Below the pieces are notes generated by a model. It saw only the letters and a list, made by a program, of their open reading frames with translations. It was not told the DNA's origin and did not search any database. Shown in pieces: positions 6,767-13,834 of a stretch of DNA of 13,834 bases (its first letter is position 1; the number at the start of each line of letters is the position of its first letter). Source of the DNA: Acidaminococcaceae bacterium (GTDB taxonomy: Bacteria > Bacillota > Negativicutes > Acidaminococcales > Acidaminococcaceae); NCBI GenBank assembly GCA_024405585.1, contig JAKSOM010000011.1, positions 1-13,834 of the forward strand. Reading direction: 5' to 3'. Position numbers and translations under genes: made by a program.

Positions 6767-7912
6767 CTACTCTTCCTGAATTTTTTCAACATTAAACTTG
6801 ATTCTTACGGGCCCGGATGTATAAATGTCCCCATCCGCCTTAGCCGCCACCAGAAAATGTTTGCCGGCCCCTTTCAGCTGACTGGTAATTTTCAAAACAC
6901 CGTCCGCAGTCATACCGCCCACATTACCGCTGATGGGATCAGGGAGTACTCCTGCTGCCACCGCACTCCTGTTGACATTGGTCAAAAGTTCCATCATGAT
7001 ATTTTCCTTAACCCTGGAGTCGTTCTTCCTGATATTGTATTCCTGGCGGTAAAGGGTAGTTCCGTTGGCATAAACCAGTACATTGTCAAAAATTTCCAAA
7101 GTGCAAGGGCTGATTTCACCTGCCATAACATTAGTCAGGGCCCTGACCCTGAAAAATTTATCATTCTTCGCCAGATTCAGCTCATCCAATGCCCTGCCGA
7201 GGGTTTCATTCTGAAAGGCGATGGCTTGGGGCATGGGATCACCGGGATTCTTGGGTTCAATGCCCGCCTTGGTCAAAGCGGCGCTATTGGCACTGGTCAT
7301 AAACCAATCCAGTTGAATATTATTTTCTTTGTGCCTGAGGTTCCCCCTCATAACACCGGCATACACGACCTCACCAGCACGGTAGAGCAGTTCCCCCTGC
7401 CGCATAATCGTTATGCCGTCCCTGAGAATCTTGGTATTTTTTTGCAATTTTACCACTTCCCCGGCCAACTTATTCTTGGAGTCATTAAGTTCATCAACTT
7501 CCTTTTTGGCCGCCATCAAATCCTTATTCGCCACGGCGATTTTCTCATCCAAGGAAGTTATAATTTTATTTTGCCTATCTACTTCTGCCTTGCTTTTTTG
7601 CAAGTTTTCGGAAATCATATTCCGTTCCTTTTCCAAGGATTTAATCTGTGCCGTAATGGTTTCCAATTTAAAGAGGGCTACCCTTGCCGTATTGCTGGTG
7701 GCCGCCAAAGTCACAACAGAAAGCACACCAATCAGGGCCCCGCCCAAAACCGTCAGAATTCTGGCATTAGTTCGGGGACGGAGACCAAAAAGACGCACAT
7801 GGGCACGACCAATCCTTTTGCCCATAGCATCCGCAATACAAGCAATAACTGCGCCCATAATGGCAACCGTAACAATTATTCTAATTCCCGTTGTACTCAA
7901 ACTTTCCCACAT
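6767..7912 (-). CDS. DUF3084-family membrane coiled-coil protein
   Basis: The protein is 381 residues from the ATG at 7910-7912. Two hydrophobic segments (about 10-27 and 52-71) flank a basic loop with the motif LFGLRPR at 41-47. A coiled coil rich in Lys, Glu and Asn follows (about 80-165), then a globular part to the end with LPDPISGNVG at 323-332 and DIYTSGP at 362-368, both of which I recognise from DUF3084 proteins. The biochemical role is not known. Its place is telling: it follows the lptF/G-type gene by two bases, where many LPS operons would carry the second permease. A TTG at 7916-7918 overlapping the lptF/G stop is an alternative start. No good ribosome site precedes either, so translation probably depends on reinitiation. 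It is likely an inner-membrane protein with its coiled coil on the cytoplasmic or periplasmic face; topology is not clear. Confidence 0.82.
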   Translation of the reverse strand: MWESLSTTGIRIIVTVAIMGAVIACIADAMGKRIGRAHVRLFGLRPRTNARILTVLGGALIGVLSVVTLAATSNTARVALFKLETITAQIKSLEKERNMISENLQKSKAEVDRQNKIITSLDEKIAVANKDLMAAKKEVDELNDSKNKLAGEVVKLQKNTKILRDGITIMRQGELLYRAGEVVYAGVMRGNLRHKENNIQLDWFMTSANSAALTKAGIEPKNPGDPMPQAIAFQNETLGRALDELNLAKNDKFFRVRALTNVMAGEISPCTLEIFDNVLVYANGTTLYRQEYNIRKNDSRVKENIMMELLTNVNRSAVAAGVLPDPISGNVGGMTADGVLKITSQLKGAGKHFLVAAKADGDIYTSGPVRIKFNVEKIQEE

Positions 7913-7914
7913 AA

Positions 7915-9006
7915 TCAATTATTTTTTTGCTTCATGAAATAAAGGCCTATCCCCAGGCAAAGCAAATTAGGGGTAATACAAGCAATGAATGGATTCAAAA
8001 TGCCGCCCTTGGCCAAACCCGTGGTCAAAGTCATTATAGCATAGTATATAAAGATGATGATGACACTTATGCCCAAACCGATGCTGTTAGATGCCCTCTG
8101 TTTCTGCGTCCCCAGAGCCGCACCCATCATGGCAAAGAAGAAAGACGCCAAAGGAATGTTTATCCGCATAAAAATTTCGCACCACTGCTGGTAAGTTCCC
8201 TTGTGCTGGCCTTCCAAAAGTGTAATGTATTCTCTAAGTTCCCGGATGGTCATTTCGTCAAGATTTTTTTCCTGCCAATCCAGCTGTCTGGGACTAATAT
8301 CAATGGGGATAACCTGCTCACGGAAATGTACGTGGCTGCTTACCCCGCCCTTTTCGCCAATGCTATAAATATCCCCCTCCCCGACCCGCCAGGCGCCCTG
8401 GTCATAGGTTGCCTCATTGGCGGTTTGAATACGGGTAATCTTCCCCTTTTCGTATTCCGTAATAGTTACATCGTACATCTTTCCTAAATCATTGTCAAAC
8501 TCCCGAGCATAAGTGATGCGGGGGGTCTTGCCCTTCAAAGCGGGGATGACCACATCCCGCTGAGTCCTCGGTTTGGTATTATGTTTTATCTCATAATCAA
8601 TAACATAACTGCATTGGGCTTTAGCCTCCGGCACCACTTTTTCCGCCCAAATGACGCTGAACATGCTGATAACAAAACCTACCACCAAAACAGGAACTAC
8701 AATACGATAATAGGAAATTCCGCTGGCCTTCATAGCCACAATTTCCGAGGAACCGCTGAGTTTGCTGAAGGCCATCAAGGATGCCAAAAGCATGCTCATG
8801 GGGAAAGTGTAGTTAATAATCTCCGGCAAACTGTAAAAAAACATCTTGGCCACACTTTCAATGCTGGCACCATACTGAGTGACAAATTTGGTGATCTGAA
8901 ATAACATTGTACTGGCTATAAAAATACAGCTGAAGGATGCCACGCCGAACCCGAAAGGATAGAGCAACTCTTTCAGTACATATCTGTCAAGCAAACGTAA
9001 CTTCAT
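7915..9006 (-). CDS. LPS export permease, LptF/LptG (YjgP/YjgQ) family
   Basis: An inner-membrane protein of 363 residues that takes LPS out of the bilayer when driven by LptB. The layout is the family's: an N-terminal helix after LDRYVLKELL (6-15), transmembrane segments at about 18-38, 60-82 and 102-122, a periplasmic beta-jellyroll part at about 125-265, and three C-terminal helices at about 280-300, 310-335 and 340-358. The cytoplasmic motif FSKLSGSSEIVAMKASG (80-96), where LptB docks in this family, is well kept. Only one such permease is present, whereas the known complex uses two. Whether this one should be called LptF or LptG I cannot say. The ATG at 9004-9006 is preceded by AAGGA almost without spacing and by GGAAGGA further away. 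The gap to lptB is a heptamer array. Confidence 0.93.
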   Translation of the reverse strand: MKLRLLDRYVLKELLYPFGFGVASFSCIFIASTMLFQITKFVTQYGASIESVAKMFFYSLPEIINYTFPMSMLLASLMAFSKLSGSSEIVAMKASGISYYRIVVPVLVVGFVISMFSVIWAEKVVPEAKAQCSYVIDYEIKHNTKPRTQRDVVIPALKGKTPRITYAREFDNDLGKMYDVTITEYEKGKITRIQTANEATYDQGAWRVGEGDIYSIGEKGGVSSHVHFREQVIPIDISPRQLDWQEKNLDEMTIRELREYITLLEGQHKGTYQQWCEIFMRINIPLASFFFAMMGAALGTQKQRASNSIGLGISVIIIFIYYAIMTLTTGLAKGGILNPFIACITPNLLCLGIGLYFMKQKNN

Positions 9007-9018
9007 TCCTTATTTTTT

Positions 9019-9046
9019 CCTTCCTTACACCTTATACCTTACATCT
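9019..9046 (-). repeat. Heptamer array, four units, AGGTGTA type
   Basis: On the plus strand the units ccttcct, tacacct, tatacct and tacatct follow in register. On the minus strand each of the three best units reads TAAGGTR-like, joining a stop (TAA) to a ribosome-site-like AGG. The array fills most of the 43-base gap between lptB and the permease gene, otherwise the loosest junction in the operon. Confidence 0.75.
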
Positions 9047-9049
9047 CCA

Positions 9050-9769
9050 TTACATAGAGAACTTGTCGCCCAAGTAATACTTGCGGGCAATGGGGTCATT
9101 AGCAATCTTCTGACTGTCACCGCTGAGCAAAATCCGGCCTTCAGCCAAAATATAGGCGTTATCCACAATACTCAGGGTCTCACGCACATTATGGTCCGTA
9201 ATCAAAATGCCAATGCCTCGTTTTGCCAAATGGGCTACCATGCTTTGAATGTCCGCCACTGCAATAGGGTCAATGCCGGCAAAGGGCTCATCCAACAAAA
9301 TGAAAGCCGGACTGGTGGCCAGGGCCCGGGCAATTTCCACCCTACGCCGCTCACCACCGCTCAAAGCCGTGCCTTTGGACTTACGCACATGCTGCAACTT
9401 GAATTCATCCAGCAGCGCATCAGTTTTTTCATGTCGTTCCTTATCGCTCATCTCCACCGTTTCCAGGATAGCCAAGAGATTTTCTTCCACAGTCATCTTG
9501 CTGAAGATGCTTGCTTCCTGAGGCAGATAACCAATACCCCTGCGGGCCCGTTCATACATGGGCAACTTAGTAATATCTTCCCCATCCAAAGTAACCTTAC
9601 CGCTGGTGGGCCGCTCAATACCCACAATCATATAAAATGTGGTGGTCTTGCCTGCACCATTGGGGCCCAAAAGCCCCACAATCTGACCCTGTTGAACCTG
9701 GATGCTCACACCGTCCACAACACGGCGTTCACCGTATACTTTTACCAATTCGTGTGTTTCAATAATCAT
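9050..9769 (-). CDS. lptB: LPS export ABC transporter ATPase LptB
   Basis: LptB is the cytoplasmic ATPase that powers LPS extraction by the LptF/G-type permease and transfer to LptC. The 239-residue length is exact for the family. Motifs: Walker A GPNGAGKT at 35-42, Q-loop Q84, LSGGE at 136-140 with the following [10 protein letters not shown], Walker B FILLDE at 156-161, the LptB-like stretch [10 protein letters not shown] (162-171), and switch histidine H193 in TDHNVRETL. The start ATG shares an ATGA with the lptA stop and has GGAGGAAG just upstream, so the two are coupled. It is transcribed between lptA and the permease gene. Identification is secure. Confidence 0.97.
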   Translation of the reverse strand: MIIETHELVKVYGERRVVDGVSIQVQQGQIVGLLGPNGAGKTTTFYMIVGIERPTSGKVTLDGEDITKLPMYERARRGIGYLPQEASIFSKMTVEENLLAILETVEMSDKERHEKTDALLDEFKLQHVRKSKGTALSGGERRRVEIARALATSPAFILLDEPFAGIDPIAVADIQSMVAHLAKRGIGILITDHNVRETLSIVDNAYILAEGRILLSGDSQKIANDPIARKYYLGDKFSM

Positions 9770-10581
9770 GCTTCCTCCGGTGCATCCGGATAGGCCCGGA
9801 CACGACGTGTTTTTTGCTGCCCCTTATTCTCCACCAAGGTCTGTGATTCCACCGTTTCCCCGGTCTTCGGTGCCGTAGGTTTTGGGGTGTAATCAATAAT
9901 CACCCTGCCGTCCGCCTGGGCAACTTTGGCGTTGTTGAGTTTCAACCTGTTGCCCCTGACCGTATTTCCGTCCTGTGTGGCACTGGCATTGCCAATAAGT
10001 TCCAAATAATTGGCCGCACTATTACTGTTATCAACCCTATAAATAGCACTGTCCGCTTTGGCCTCCAATTTACGTACATCACTGCGGATATACACGCTGC
10101 CATTGGCTTTCGCCACCCCCTCAGCATGATTGTAATTGATTTCATCCGCTTCCACCACACTGCCGTCCGTATCAATCAGTGTCGCCCTGCCATTGCCCGC
10201 CTGCAAATACTGTTGCGTCTTGTAATAGTCAATCAAGGGTGCCTTCAATGTCCTACCGTCCTTCACCAGCACCGCATTGCCGCTGGCACTGGAATGGTCC
10301 TCATCATGCACCGTCAGTGTGTCGGCGGTAATATGGTAACCGTCCTTGTCCGCCACCACATTCCCTTGCAGGTAACCTGACTTGGTTTTGTTGTTGAATT
10401 GGGCATAATTGCCTGTGGCCCTGCCCCCGTCCTGCATCAGCACCACATGCCCTCTGGCCACGCCCAAATTACTTTCCATATCAAATTCAATCTCATCCCC
10501 GCTCAAATTGAACCCTGCCAAACAAATGTTGCTCGTCAAAGTCAGGATGAACAACCCCGTCAAAAAAATCTTTTTTTGCAT
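9766..10581 (-). CDS. lptA: LPS transport periplasmic protein LptA (OstA-like)
   Basis: A secreted beta-jellyroll protein that bridges LPS from LptC to the outer membrane. I start it at the ATG 10579-10581, giving 271 residues with a clear signal peptide: MQKK, a hydrophobic core (5-17), and a likely cut after CLA (A22). An upstream in-frame ATG would add nine charged residues before the signal and is unlikely. The body repeats the short alternating beta pattern with G-x-V/A-R-G-H/N-V turns typical of OstA domains (about 24-230). It is longer than enterobacterial LptA (about 185 residues), which suggests extra jellyroll turns. The last 40 residues are a Pro-, Thr- and Arg-rich tail that looks disordered. 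Four bases separate it from lptC, and its ribosome site is within the lptC 3' end. Confidence 0.92.
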   Translation of the reverse strand: MQKKIFLTGLFILTLTSNICLAGFNLSGDEIEFDMESNLGVARGHVVLMQDGGRATGNYAQFNNKTKSGYLQGNVVADKDGYHITADTLTVHDEDHSSASGNAVLVKDGRTLKAPLIDYYKTQQYLQAGNGRATLIDTDGSVVEADEINYNHAEGVAKANGSVYIRSDVRKLEAKADSAIYRVDNSNSAANYLELIGNASATQDGNTVRGNRLKLNNAKVAQADGRVIIDYTPKPTAPKTGETVESQTLVENKGQQKTRRVRAYPDAPEEA

Positions 10582-10585
10582 CTCA

Positions 10586-11158
10586 CTACCGCCTTTCCAC
10601 ATACGCATGACCGATTAGACGTATCTTTTTAAAGGACCCTGTGGTAACGGCCTTGTCACCACGGGCATACCAATCATCCTTCCAGAGCTGCACATTCCCT
10701 GTGGCGGTAACACGCCGCTTCTTGTCTTCCCAAGTAACCTTATCCGCCGTAAGTTTACTCTTATCCGAGGAAAGCACCGCCGAAACCTGGTCCCTTACCA
10801 TAAAATCCTGCTTGCCGGTTACCATTTCCCCGTTCTTGGCCACCACATCAAAGTAGGAACCGTCATCACGATAGACCTTGCCCTTGATGCCGTGAAGAAT
10901 GGTTTTGTTGGACACCTGGTCGCTGACCACCTCATCCACATTGAAATGCCAGATCACCTTGCCGTCCTTTTCCCTGCTGATTTCCGTATTCTTCAAAGTG
11001 GCGGCAAATTTGGCCTTAACGCCGTTGTCCATAACAACCTCCATAGGCCCCATCCCGCCAAACATCAACCAGGCAATAATACCGGCGGCTATCAGCAACG
11101 CCCCTGCCACACCGGCAAAAACAACCATATTGTTTTTGACAAACTTAACCCTGCTCAT
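10586..11158 (-). CDS. lptC: LPS export protein LptC
   Basis: A bitopic inner-membrane protein that receives LPS from the permease and passes it to LptA. From the ATG at 11156-11158 it has 190 residues: a basic start (MSRVKFVKN), one transmembrane helix at about 11-33, then a periplasmic beta-rich LptC domain (about 40-185) with recurring DG/KVT strand turns. An ATG 30 bases further up would add MKDEEGRWQR, but those codons are largely heptamer-repeat sequence, and GGAAGGAAG stands at workable distance before my chosen start. LptC and LptA are adjacent, as in most LPS operons. The name follows from fold, length and position; sequence identity in this family is always low. Confidence 0.9.
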   Translation of the reverse strand: MSRVKFVKNNMVVFAGVAGALLIAAGIIAWLMFGGMGPMEVVMDNGVKAKFAATLKNTEISREKDGKVIWHFNVDEVVSDQVSNKTILHGIKGKVYRDDGSYFDVVAKNGEMVTGKQDFMVRDQVSAVLSSDKSKLTADKVTWEDKKRRVTATGNVQLWKDDWYARGDKAVTTGSFKKIRLIGHAYVERR

Positions 11159-11168
11159 CCGTTGCCAT

Positions 11169-11196
11169 CTTCCTTCCTCATCTTTCATCCCTCATC
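11169..11196 (-). repeat. Heptamer array, four units, GGATGAN type
   Basis: On the plus strand the units cttcctt, cctcatc, tttcatc and cctcatc are in register; on the minus strand this is GATGAGG-, that is GGATGAn-like. It fills the 33-base gap between the acyltransferase and lptC genes. The acyltransferase TGA stop (11192-11194) falls within a unit, and the alternative upstream lptC start lies in the next. Confidence 0.8.
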
Positions 11197-12064
11197 CTTT
11201 CTGGTAAGGTGTATTCCAGCGATGCTGGAACCAAATCCACTGGTTCGGATATTTCTTTATCATCTCTTCCACCTGTCGGCTGTAGGCCAAGGTGGCAACA
11301 TAATCATCCTCAACCTTATTCCCGGTGTCCCTGTAAACAACCGGCTCCCCAAAGCTAAGCACATGTCCTTTTCCGCCCGCATTACGCAAAATGAAGACGG
11401 GAATTATGGGCGCCTGGAACTTTCTGGCAAAATACACCGGCCCCTGGGGAGTGGAAGCCATCTTACCCAAAAAGGGGACAAAGATGCCTGTTTCCCCGCC
11501 ATCCTGATCCGCAATCAGGCCCACCATACGCCCCTTCTTCATGGCTCTGGCACAACCCAAAATTTCCGTGGTGCCCCGACTAAATATCTCCTGTCCTGCA
11601 CCCCTACGCAATTCATTCATAAAATCAGAATATACTTGATTCGGCTGGGGCTTTTCCACCGCGCTCAAAGGATAACCATTCAAAGCCAAAGTGGCACCCG
11701 ACCATTCCCAGTTGTCCATATGGCAGGCCACCAGCACCACCCCATGCTTTTCCGCCAGGGCCCACTCCAAAACCTCCCGATTCTGAATCTTCACATAGCG
11801 GCCAACATTATCCCTGTTAAGGGACGGCAGGGCAAAAATCTCCAAAAAAGTCATACCCAAATTTTTGCACAATTCATGAATAGCTGTATTGGCCTCAGCA
11901 TCCGAATAACCCAAACATTCCTTGATAGTTTCTTCAGCCCGCAAACGCTGTTTTTTAGCCACATAGTAGTAAATTTTTCCGGCGCCCTTACCCATAGCGA
12001 TAAGCATCCCGTAGGGCATGTGACTGAATATGAAACTCAATACTTTTAATGCAGCATAAAGCAT
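11192..12064 (-). CDS. Lipid A biosynthesis acyltransferase, LpxL/HtrB family
   Basis: An inner-membrane enzyme that moves an acyl chain from acyl-ACP (in known members) to the Kdo-lipid A precursor. The protein has 290 residues. The catalytic HX4E motif is HMDNWE at 115-120 (H115, E120). Also visible are IADQD (184-188), the motif VPFLGKMASTPQGP (196-209) typical of the family, and QWIWFQHRW at 275-283. An N-terminal hydrophobic stretch (about 1-25) anchors it. I start it at the ATG 12062-12064, two bases after the kdsC stop; a GTG 45 bases further up would overlap kdsC. Only one acyltransferase of this type lies here, set between Kdo synthesis and transport genes. Whether it transfers laurate, myristate or another chain cannot be read from sequence. 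Confidence 0.93.
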   Translation of the reverse strand: MLYAALKVLSFIFSHMPYGMLIAMGKGAGKIYYYVAKKQRLRAEETIKECLGYSDAEANTAIHELCKNLGMTFLEIFALPSLNRDNVGRYVKIQNREVLEWALAEKHGVVLVACHMDNWEWSGATLALNGYPLSAVEKPQPNQVYSDFMNELRRGAGQEIFSRGTTEILGCARAMKKGRMVGLIADQDGGETGIFVPFLGKMASTPQGPVYFARKFQAPIIPVFILRNAGGKGHVLSFGEPVVYRDTGNKVEDDYVATLAYSRQVEEMIKKYPNQWIWFQHRWNTPYQKG

Positions 12065-12066
12065 TC

Positions 12067-12585
12067 CTATTGCCTGCTTCCCAAATTTTTTCTCACAATC
12101 TCGGACCACTTTCCCTGGTCCCGCATAATTTTTTCGATAACTTCCCGGACGGCACCCCTGCCCCCCGAAGCGGCGGCAACATAATCCGCCCTTTGCACAA
12201 CATCCGCAGCGGCGTCCGCCGGCGCCAATTTTACACCCGCCAACTTAAACGCCCCCAAATCATTAAGGTCGTCACCCATATAGGCCACTTCTTCCGCTGT
12301 CAAACCAAATTGGTCCATCAGTTGTTGCAGCACCTGCACCTTATCCTTAACCTCTTCAAAACAGTAGGGCACCCCCAACTCCCGGGCCCGGTAGGCCACA
12401 ATACCATTGCCCCGACCCGTGATGAAAGCCACCTTCAGTCCCTGTTTCTGAGCCGCATTGATTGCCAGCCCGTCCTTGGCATAAAAATTTTTGAACAATT
12501 CACCTTGAGCATTTTCAAAAATGATTCCGTCCGTCAGAACCCCATCCACATCCAACGCCAAAAGCTTTATCTTCCGAAAATTCAT
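12067..12585 (-). CDS. kdsC: 3-deoxy-D-manno-octulosonate 8-phosphate phosphatase KdsC
   Basis: A cytoplasmic HAD-superfamily phosphatase that turns Kdo 8-phosphate into Kdo. At 172 residues it is the normal cap-less KdsC size. HAD motif I LDVDGVLTDG at 11-20 has nucleophile D12 and acid/base D14. Motif II is FITGRG (54-59), the motif III lysine is in EEVKDK (77-82), and motif IV is MGDDLND (103-109). The start ATG shares ATGA with the kdsD stop, with AGAGGCG as ribosome site. The next gene begins two bases after the stop. Together with kdsD and kdsA this gives three of the Kdo steps; kdsB and waaA are not in the window. Confidence 0.95.
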   Translation of the reverse strand: MNFRKIKLLALDVDGVLTDGIIFENAQGELFKNFYAKDGLAINAAQKQGLKVAFITGRGNGIVAYRARELGVPYCFEEVKDKVQVLQQLMDQFGLTAEEVAYMGDDLNDLGAFKLAGVKLAPADAAADVVQRADYVAAASGGRGAVREVIEKIMRDQGKWSEIVRKNLGSRQ

Positions 12586-13562
12586 ACCACGCCTCTTCTA
12601 ACCAAATCAGTCACATGCAACAAACCTATAACATGCATAGAACCGTCCACCACCGGCAAAACCGTAATTGGTTTGGGCTGATGGGATTCCATCAGATGTA
12701 GGGCCTCCGCCGCCAACCGATCCTTAGTGATGTATTTTGCGGTCCTGGTCATCAGTTCCGTAACCGGTCTCTGCAAAAAATCCACACCCTTGTGCAGTCC
12801 CCGCCGGATATCCCCATCCGTCAGTACCCCCAACATAATTCCATCGTCATCAACCACGCTGACTGCACCCAGGCCCTTGTCCGTAATCACGAAAAGCGCT
12901 TCCTGCACGGTGGCATCCGCATGAACCACGGGGTTCTCGTCCCCGGTGTGCATAATGTTTTCCACAGTGAGCAAAAGTTTGCGGCCCAGAGCTCCGCCGG
13001 GATGAAAAACCGCAAATTTATCCTTAGTAAAATGATGCTGCACCAAAAGGGCCATGGCCAAAGCATCCCCATAAGCCAGACAGGCGGTAGTACTGCTGGT
13101 TGGAGCCAGCCCAAGAGGACAGGCCTCCTTGGAAACCCCCACATCCAACACCACGTCTGCGGCTTTGGCCAAGGTACTGTTCCCGTTACCAACCATAGCA
13201 ATTATTTTAGCTCCGATTCTGCGGACACTGGGCAGAATATTCAACACCTCCGTGGTCTCACCGCTGTTACTCAGGGCCAGCACCACATCATCATGGGTCA
13301 CCATACCCAAATCCCCATGAATCCCCTCCGCCGGATGCAGAAAGAAACTGGGGGTTCCGGTGCTGGCGAAAGTGGCCGCCAGCTTGTTGCCGATATGGCC
13401 GCTCTTGCCCATGCCCGTAACAATCACCCGGCCGGGGCAATGCATCACCAAATCCACCGCCCTGCCAAAATTTTCATCAATTCTGGGAATGAGTTCAACT
13501 ATAGATTCCGCTTCCAGACGCAAAGTTTCCCTCGCCTGCTCCATATATTTTTCCATCCTCAT
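12582..13562 (-). CDS. kdsD: Arabinose-5-phosphate isomerase KdsD (KpsF/GutQ family)
   Basis: Converts ribulose 5-phosphate to arabinose 5-phosphate, the sugar used by KdsA. The 326-residue protein has an N-terminal SIS domain (about 35-175) with VTGMGKSGHIG (48-58), the sugar-phosphate loop SNSGET (98-103), and histidines H82 and H187 where the family has its active-site residues. Two CBS domains follow (about 204-262 and 270-325). Two start codons are close: ATG 13560-13562, four bases after AAGGAGG, and ATG 13554-13556, ten bases after it. Both lie in or at the edge of the heptamer array, so the repeat supplies the ribosome site. Context with kdsA and kdsC argues for LPS Kdo rather than a capsule or glucitol role. 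Confidence 0.94.
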   Translation of the reverse strand: MRMEKYMEQARETLRLEAESIVELIPRIDENFGRAVDLVMHCPGRVIVTGMGKSGHIGNKLAATFASTGTPSFFLHPAEGIHGDLGMVTHDDVVLALSNSGETTEVLNILPSVRRIGAKIIAMVGNGNSTLAKAADVVLDVGVSKEACPLGLAPTSSTTACLAYGDALAMALLVQHHFTKDKFAVFHPGGALGRKLLLTVENIMHTGDENPVVHADATVQEALFVITDKGLGAVSVVDDDGIMLGVLTDGDIRRGLHKGVDFLQRPVTELMTRTAKYITKDRLAAEALHLMESHQPKPITVLPVVDGSMHVIGLLHVTDLVRRGVV

Positions 13563-13599
13563 CCGTCCTCCTTCATTCCTCGTCCTTCATCCGTCATCC
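13558..13599 (-). repeat. Heptamer array, six units, GGATGAN type
   Basis: On the plus strand six units follow without break: ctcatcc, gtcctcc, ttcattc, ctcgtcc, ttcatcc, gtcatcc. On the minus strand the consensus is GGATGAn. It occupies the entire gap between the kdsA stop and the kdsD start and includes the kdsD ribosome site (a GGAGGAC unit) and its first ATG. Each consensus unit contains ATGA, a start overlapping a stop. Confidence 0.88.
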
Positions 13600-13834
13600 C
13601 TATTTTCTCACTACCTTGTCGATGGCCAAAACGTCCTGCAACAGGGATTGCAAATCCTTTAAAGCCACCATATTTGGCCCGTCACTCAGGGCCTCCGCCG
13701 GATTGTCATGCACCTCCAAAAACAGGGCATCCACCCCCACTGCCGCTGCCGCCCGTGCCATATGGGGCACATATTGGCTCTGCCCTCCGCTGGAAGTTCC
13801 CTTGCCGCCGGGGATCTGAACGGAATGGGTGGCA
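13600..13834 (-). CDS. kdsA: Kdo-8-phosphate synthase KdsA, C-terminal part (cut by window edge)
   Basis: Only the last 77 or so codons are in the window; the gene continues past the right edge. Translating the minus strand gives [18 protein letters not shown], then a stretch with [34 protein letters not shown], and an end at ...DKVVRK before the TAG at 13600-13602. The DATHSVQ, SSGGQ and LSDGPNM segments are characteristic of KdsA, which joins phosphoenolpyruvate and arabinose 5-phosphate into Kdo 8-phosphate. The H of the first segment lies at the family's metal/substrate site. It is the most upstream visible gene of the LPS operon, followed by kdsD after 37 bases of heptamer repeat. Confidence 0.95.
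   Translation of the reverse strand, partial: ATHSVQIPGGKGTSSGGQSQYVPHMARAAAAVGVDALFLEVHDNPAEALSDGPNMVALKDLQSLLQDVLAIDKVVRK

Noticed and set aside
7801..7918. TTG start for the DUF3084 gene overlapping the permease stop
   Set aside because: The ATG two bases after the permease stop gives a natural family N-terminus; the TTG would only add two residues and has no better ribosome site.
6680..7942. 420-codon plus-strand frame opposite the DUF3084 gene
   Set aside because: It runs through the tRNA-Ser(UGA) 5' end and the whole DUF3084 gene on the opposite strand, and its translation has no family features.
11159..11188. Extra ten residues at the N-terminus of LptC
   Set aside because: They are translated largely from heptamer repeat and precede a typical basic start and membrane anchor; the downstream ATG fits better.

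Overview
The window suggests a diderm Firmicute of the Negativicutes type. It pairs Firmicutes-like housekeeping genes (an smc-ftsY unit, and a tRNA-Ser next to a signal recognition particle RNA gene) with a full run of lipopolysaccharide (LPS) genes, which only an organism with an outer membrane needs. The DUF3084 gene at the end of the LPS run fits the same group. Assignment to a family such as Acidaminococcaceae is a guess that cannot be tested from the sequence alone.

Layout, left to right. (1) 1-174 has no gene; it holds a perfect 20-bp GC palindrome and a five-unit heptamer array. (2) 175-4661, minus strand: smc then ftsY, stop and start sharing one base. (3) 4662-4803: a compact divergent promoter region where the smc promoter and the promoter of a tandem universal-stress-protein gene share one -35 hexamer, centred in a 9-bp inverted repeat. 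(4) 4804-5990, plus strand: the stress-protein gene, a tRNA-Ser(GGA) with a near-consensus promoter, a hairpin terminator, the short SRP RNA (ffs), and a strong hairpin that serves both strands. (5) 5966-6733, minus strand: a cyclodeaminase/cyclohydrolase-family gene and, upstream of it, tRNA-Ser(UGA). (6) 6767-13834, minus strand: a tightly packed LPS operon in transcription order kdsA (3' part only), kdsD, kdsC, an LpxL-type acyltransferase, lptC, lptA, lptB, an lptF/G-type permease, and a DUF3084 gene.

How the LPS genes work together: KdsD makes arabinose 5-phosphate, KdsA condenses it with phosphoenolpyruvate to Kdo 8-phosphate, and KdsC removes the phosphate to give Kdo. The LpxL-type enzyme adds a secondary acyl chain to Kdo-lipid A. 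LptB with the LptF/G permease extracts LPS from the inner membrane, and LptC and LptA carry it across the periplasm. Junctions inside the operon are either overlaps or gaps of at most 4 bases (several ATGA stop/start fusions), or gaps of about 33-43 bases made almost wholly of tandem heptamers.

The most unusual signal is a set of five degenerate but exactly 7-bp-periodic tandem arrays, all purine-rich on the strand of the adjacent minus-strand genes. They fill every gap of that size in the LPS operon, form the leader of the cyclodeaminase gene, and lie 3' of ftsY. In two or three cases the array supplies the ribosome binding site, the start codon or the upstream gene's stop codon. I found no CRISPR array, insertion sequence, integrase or defence system.
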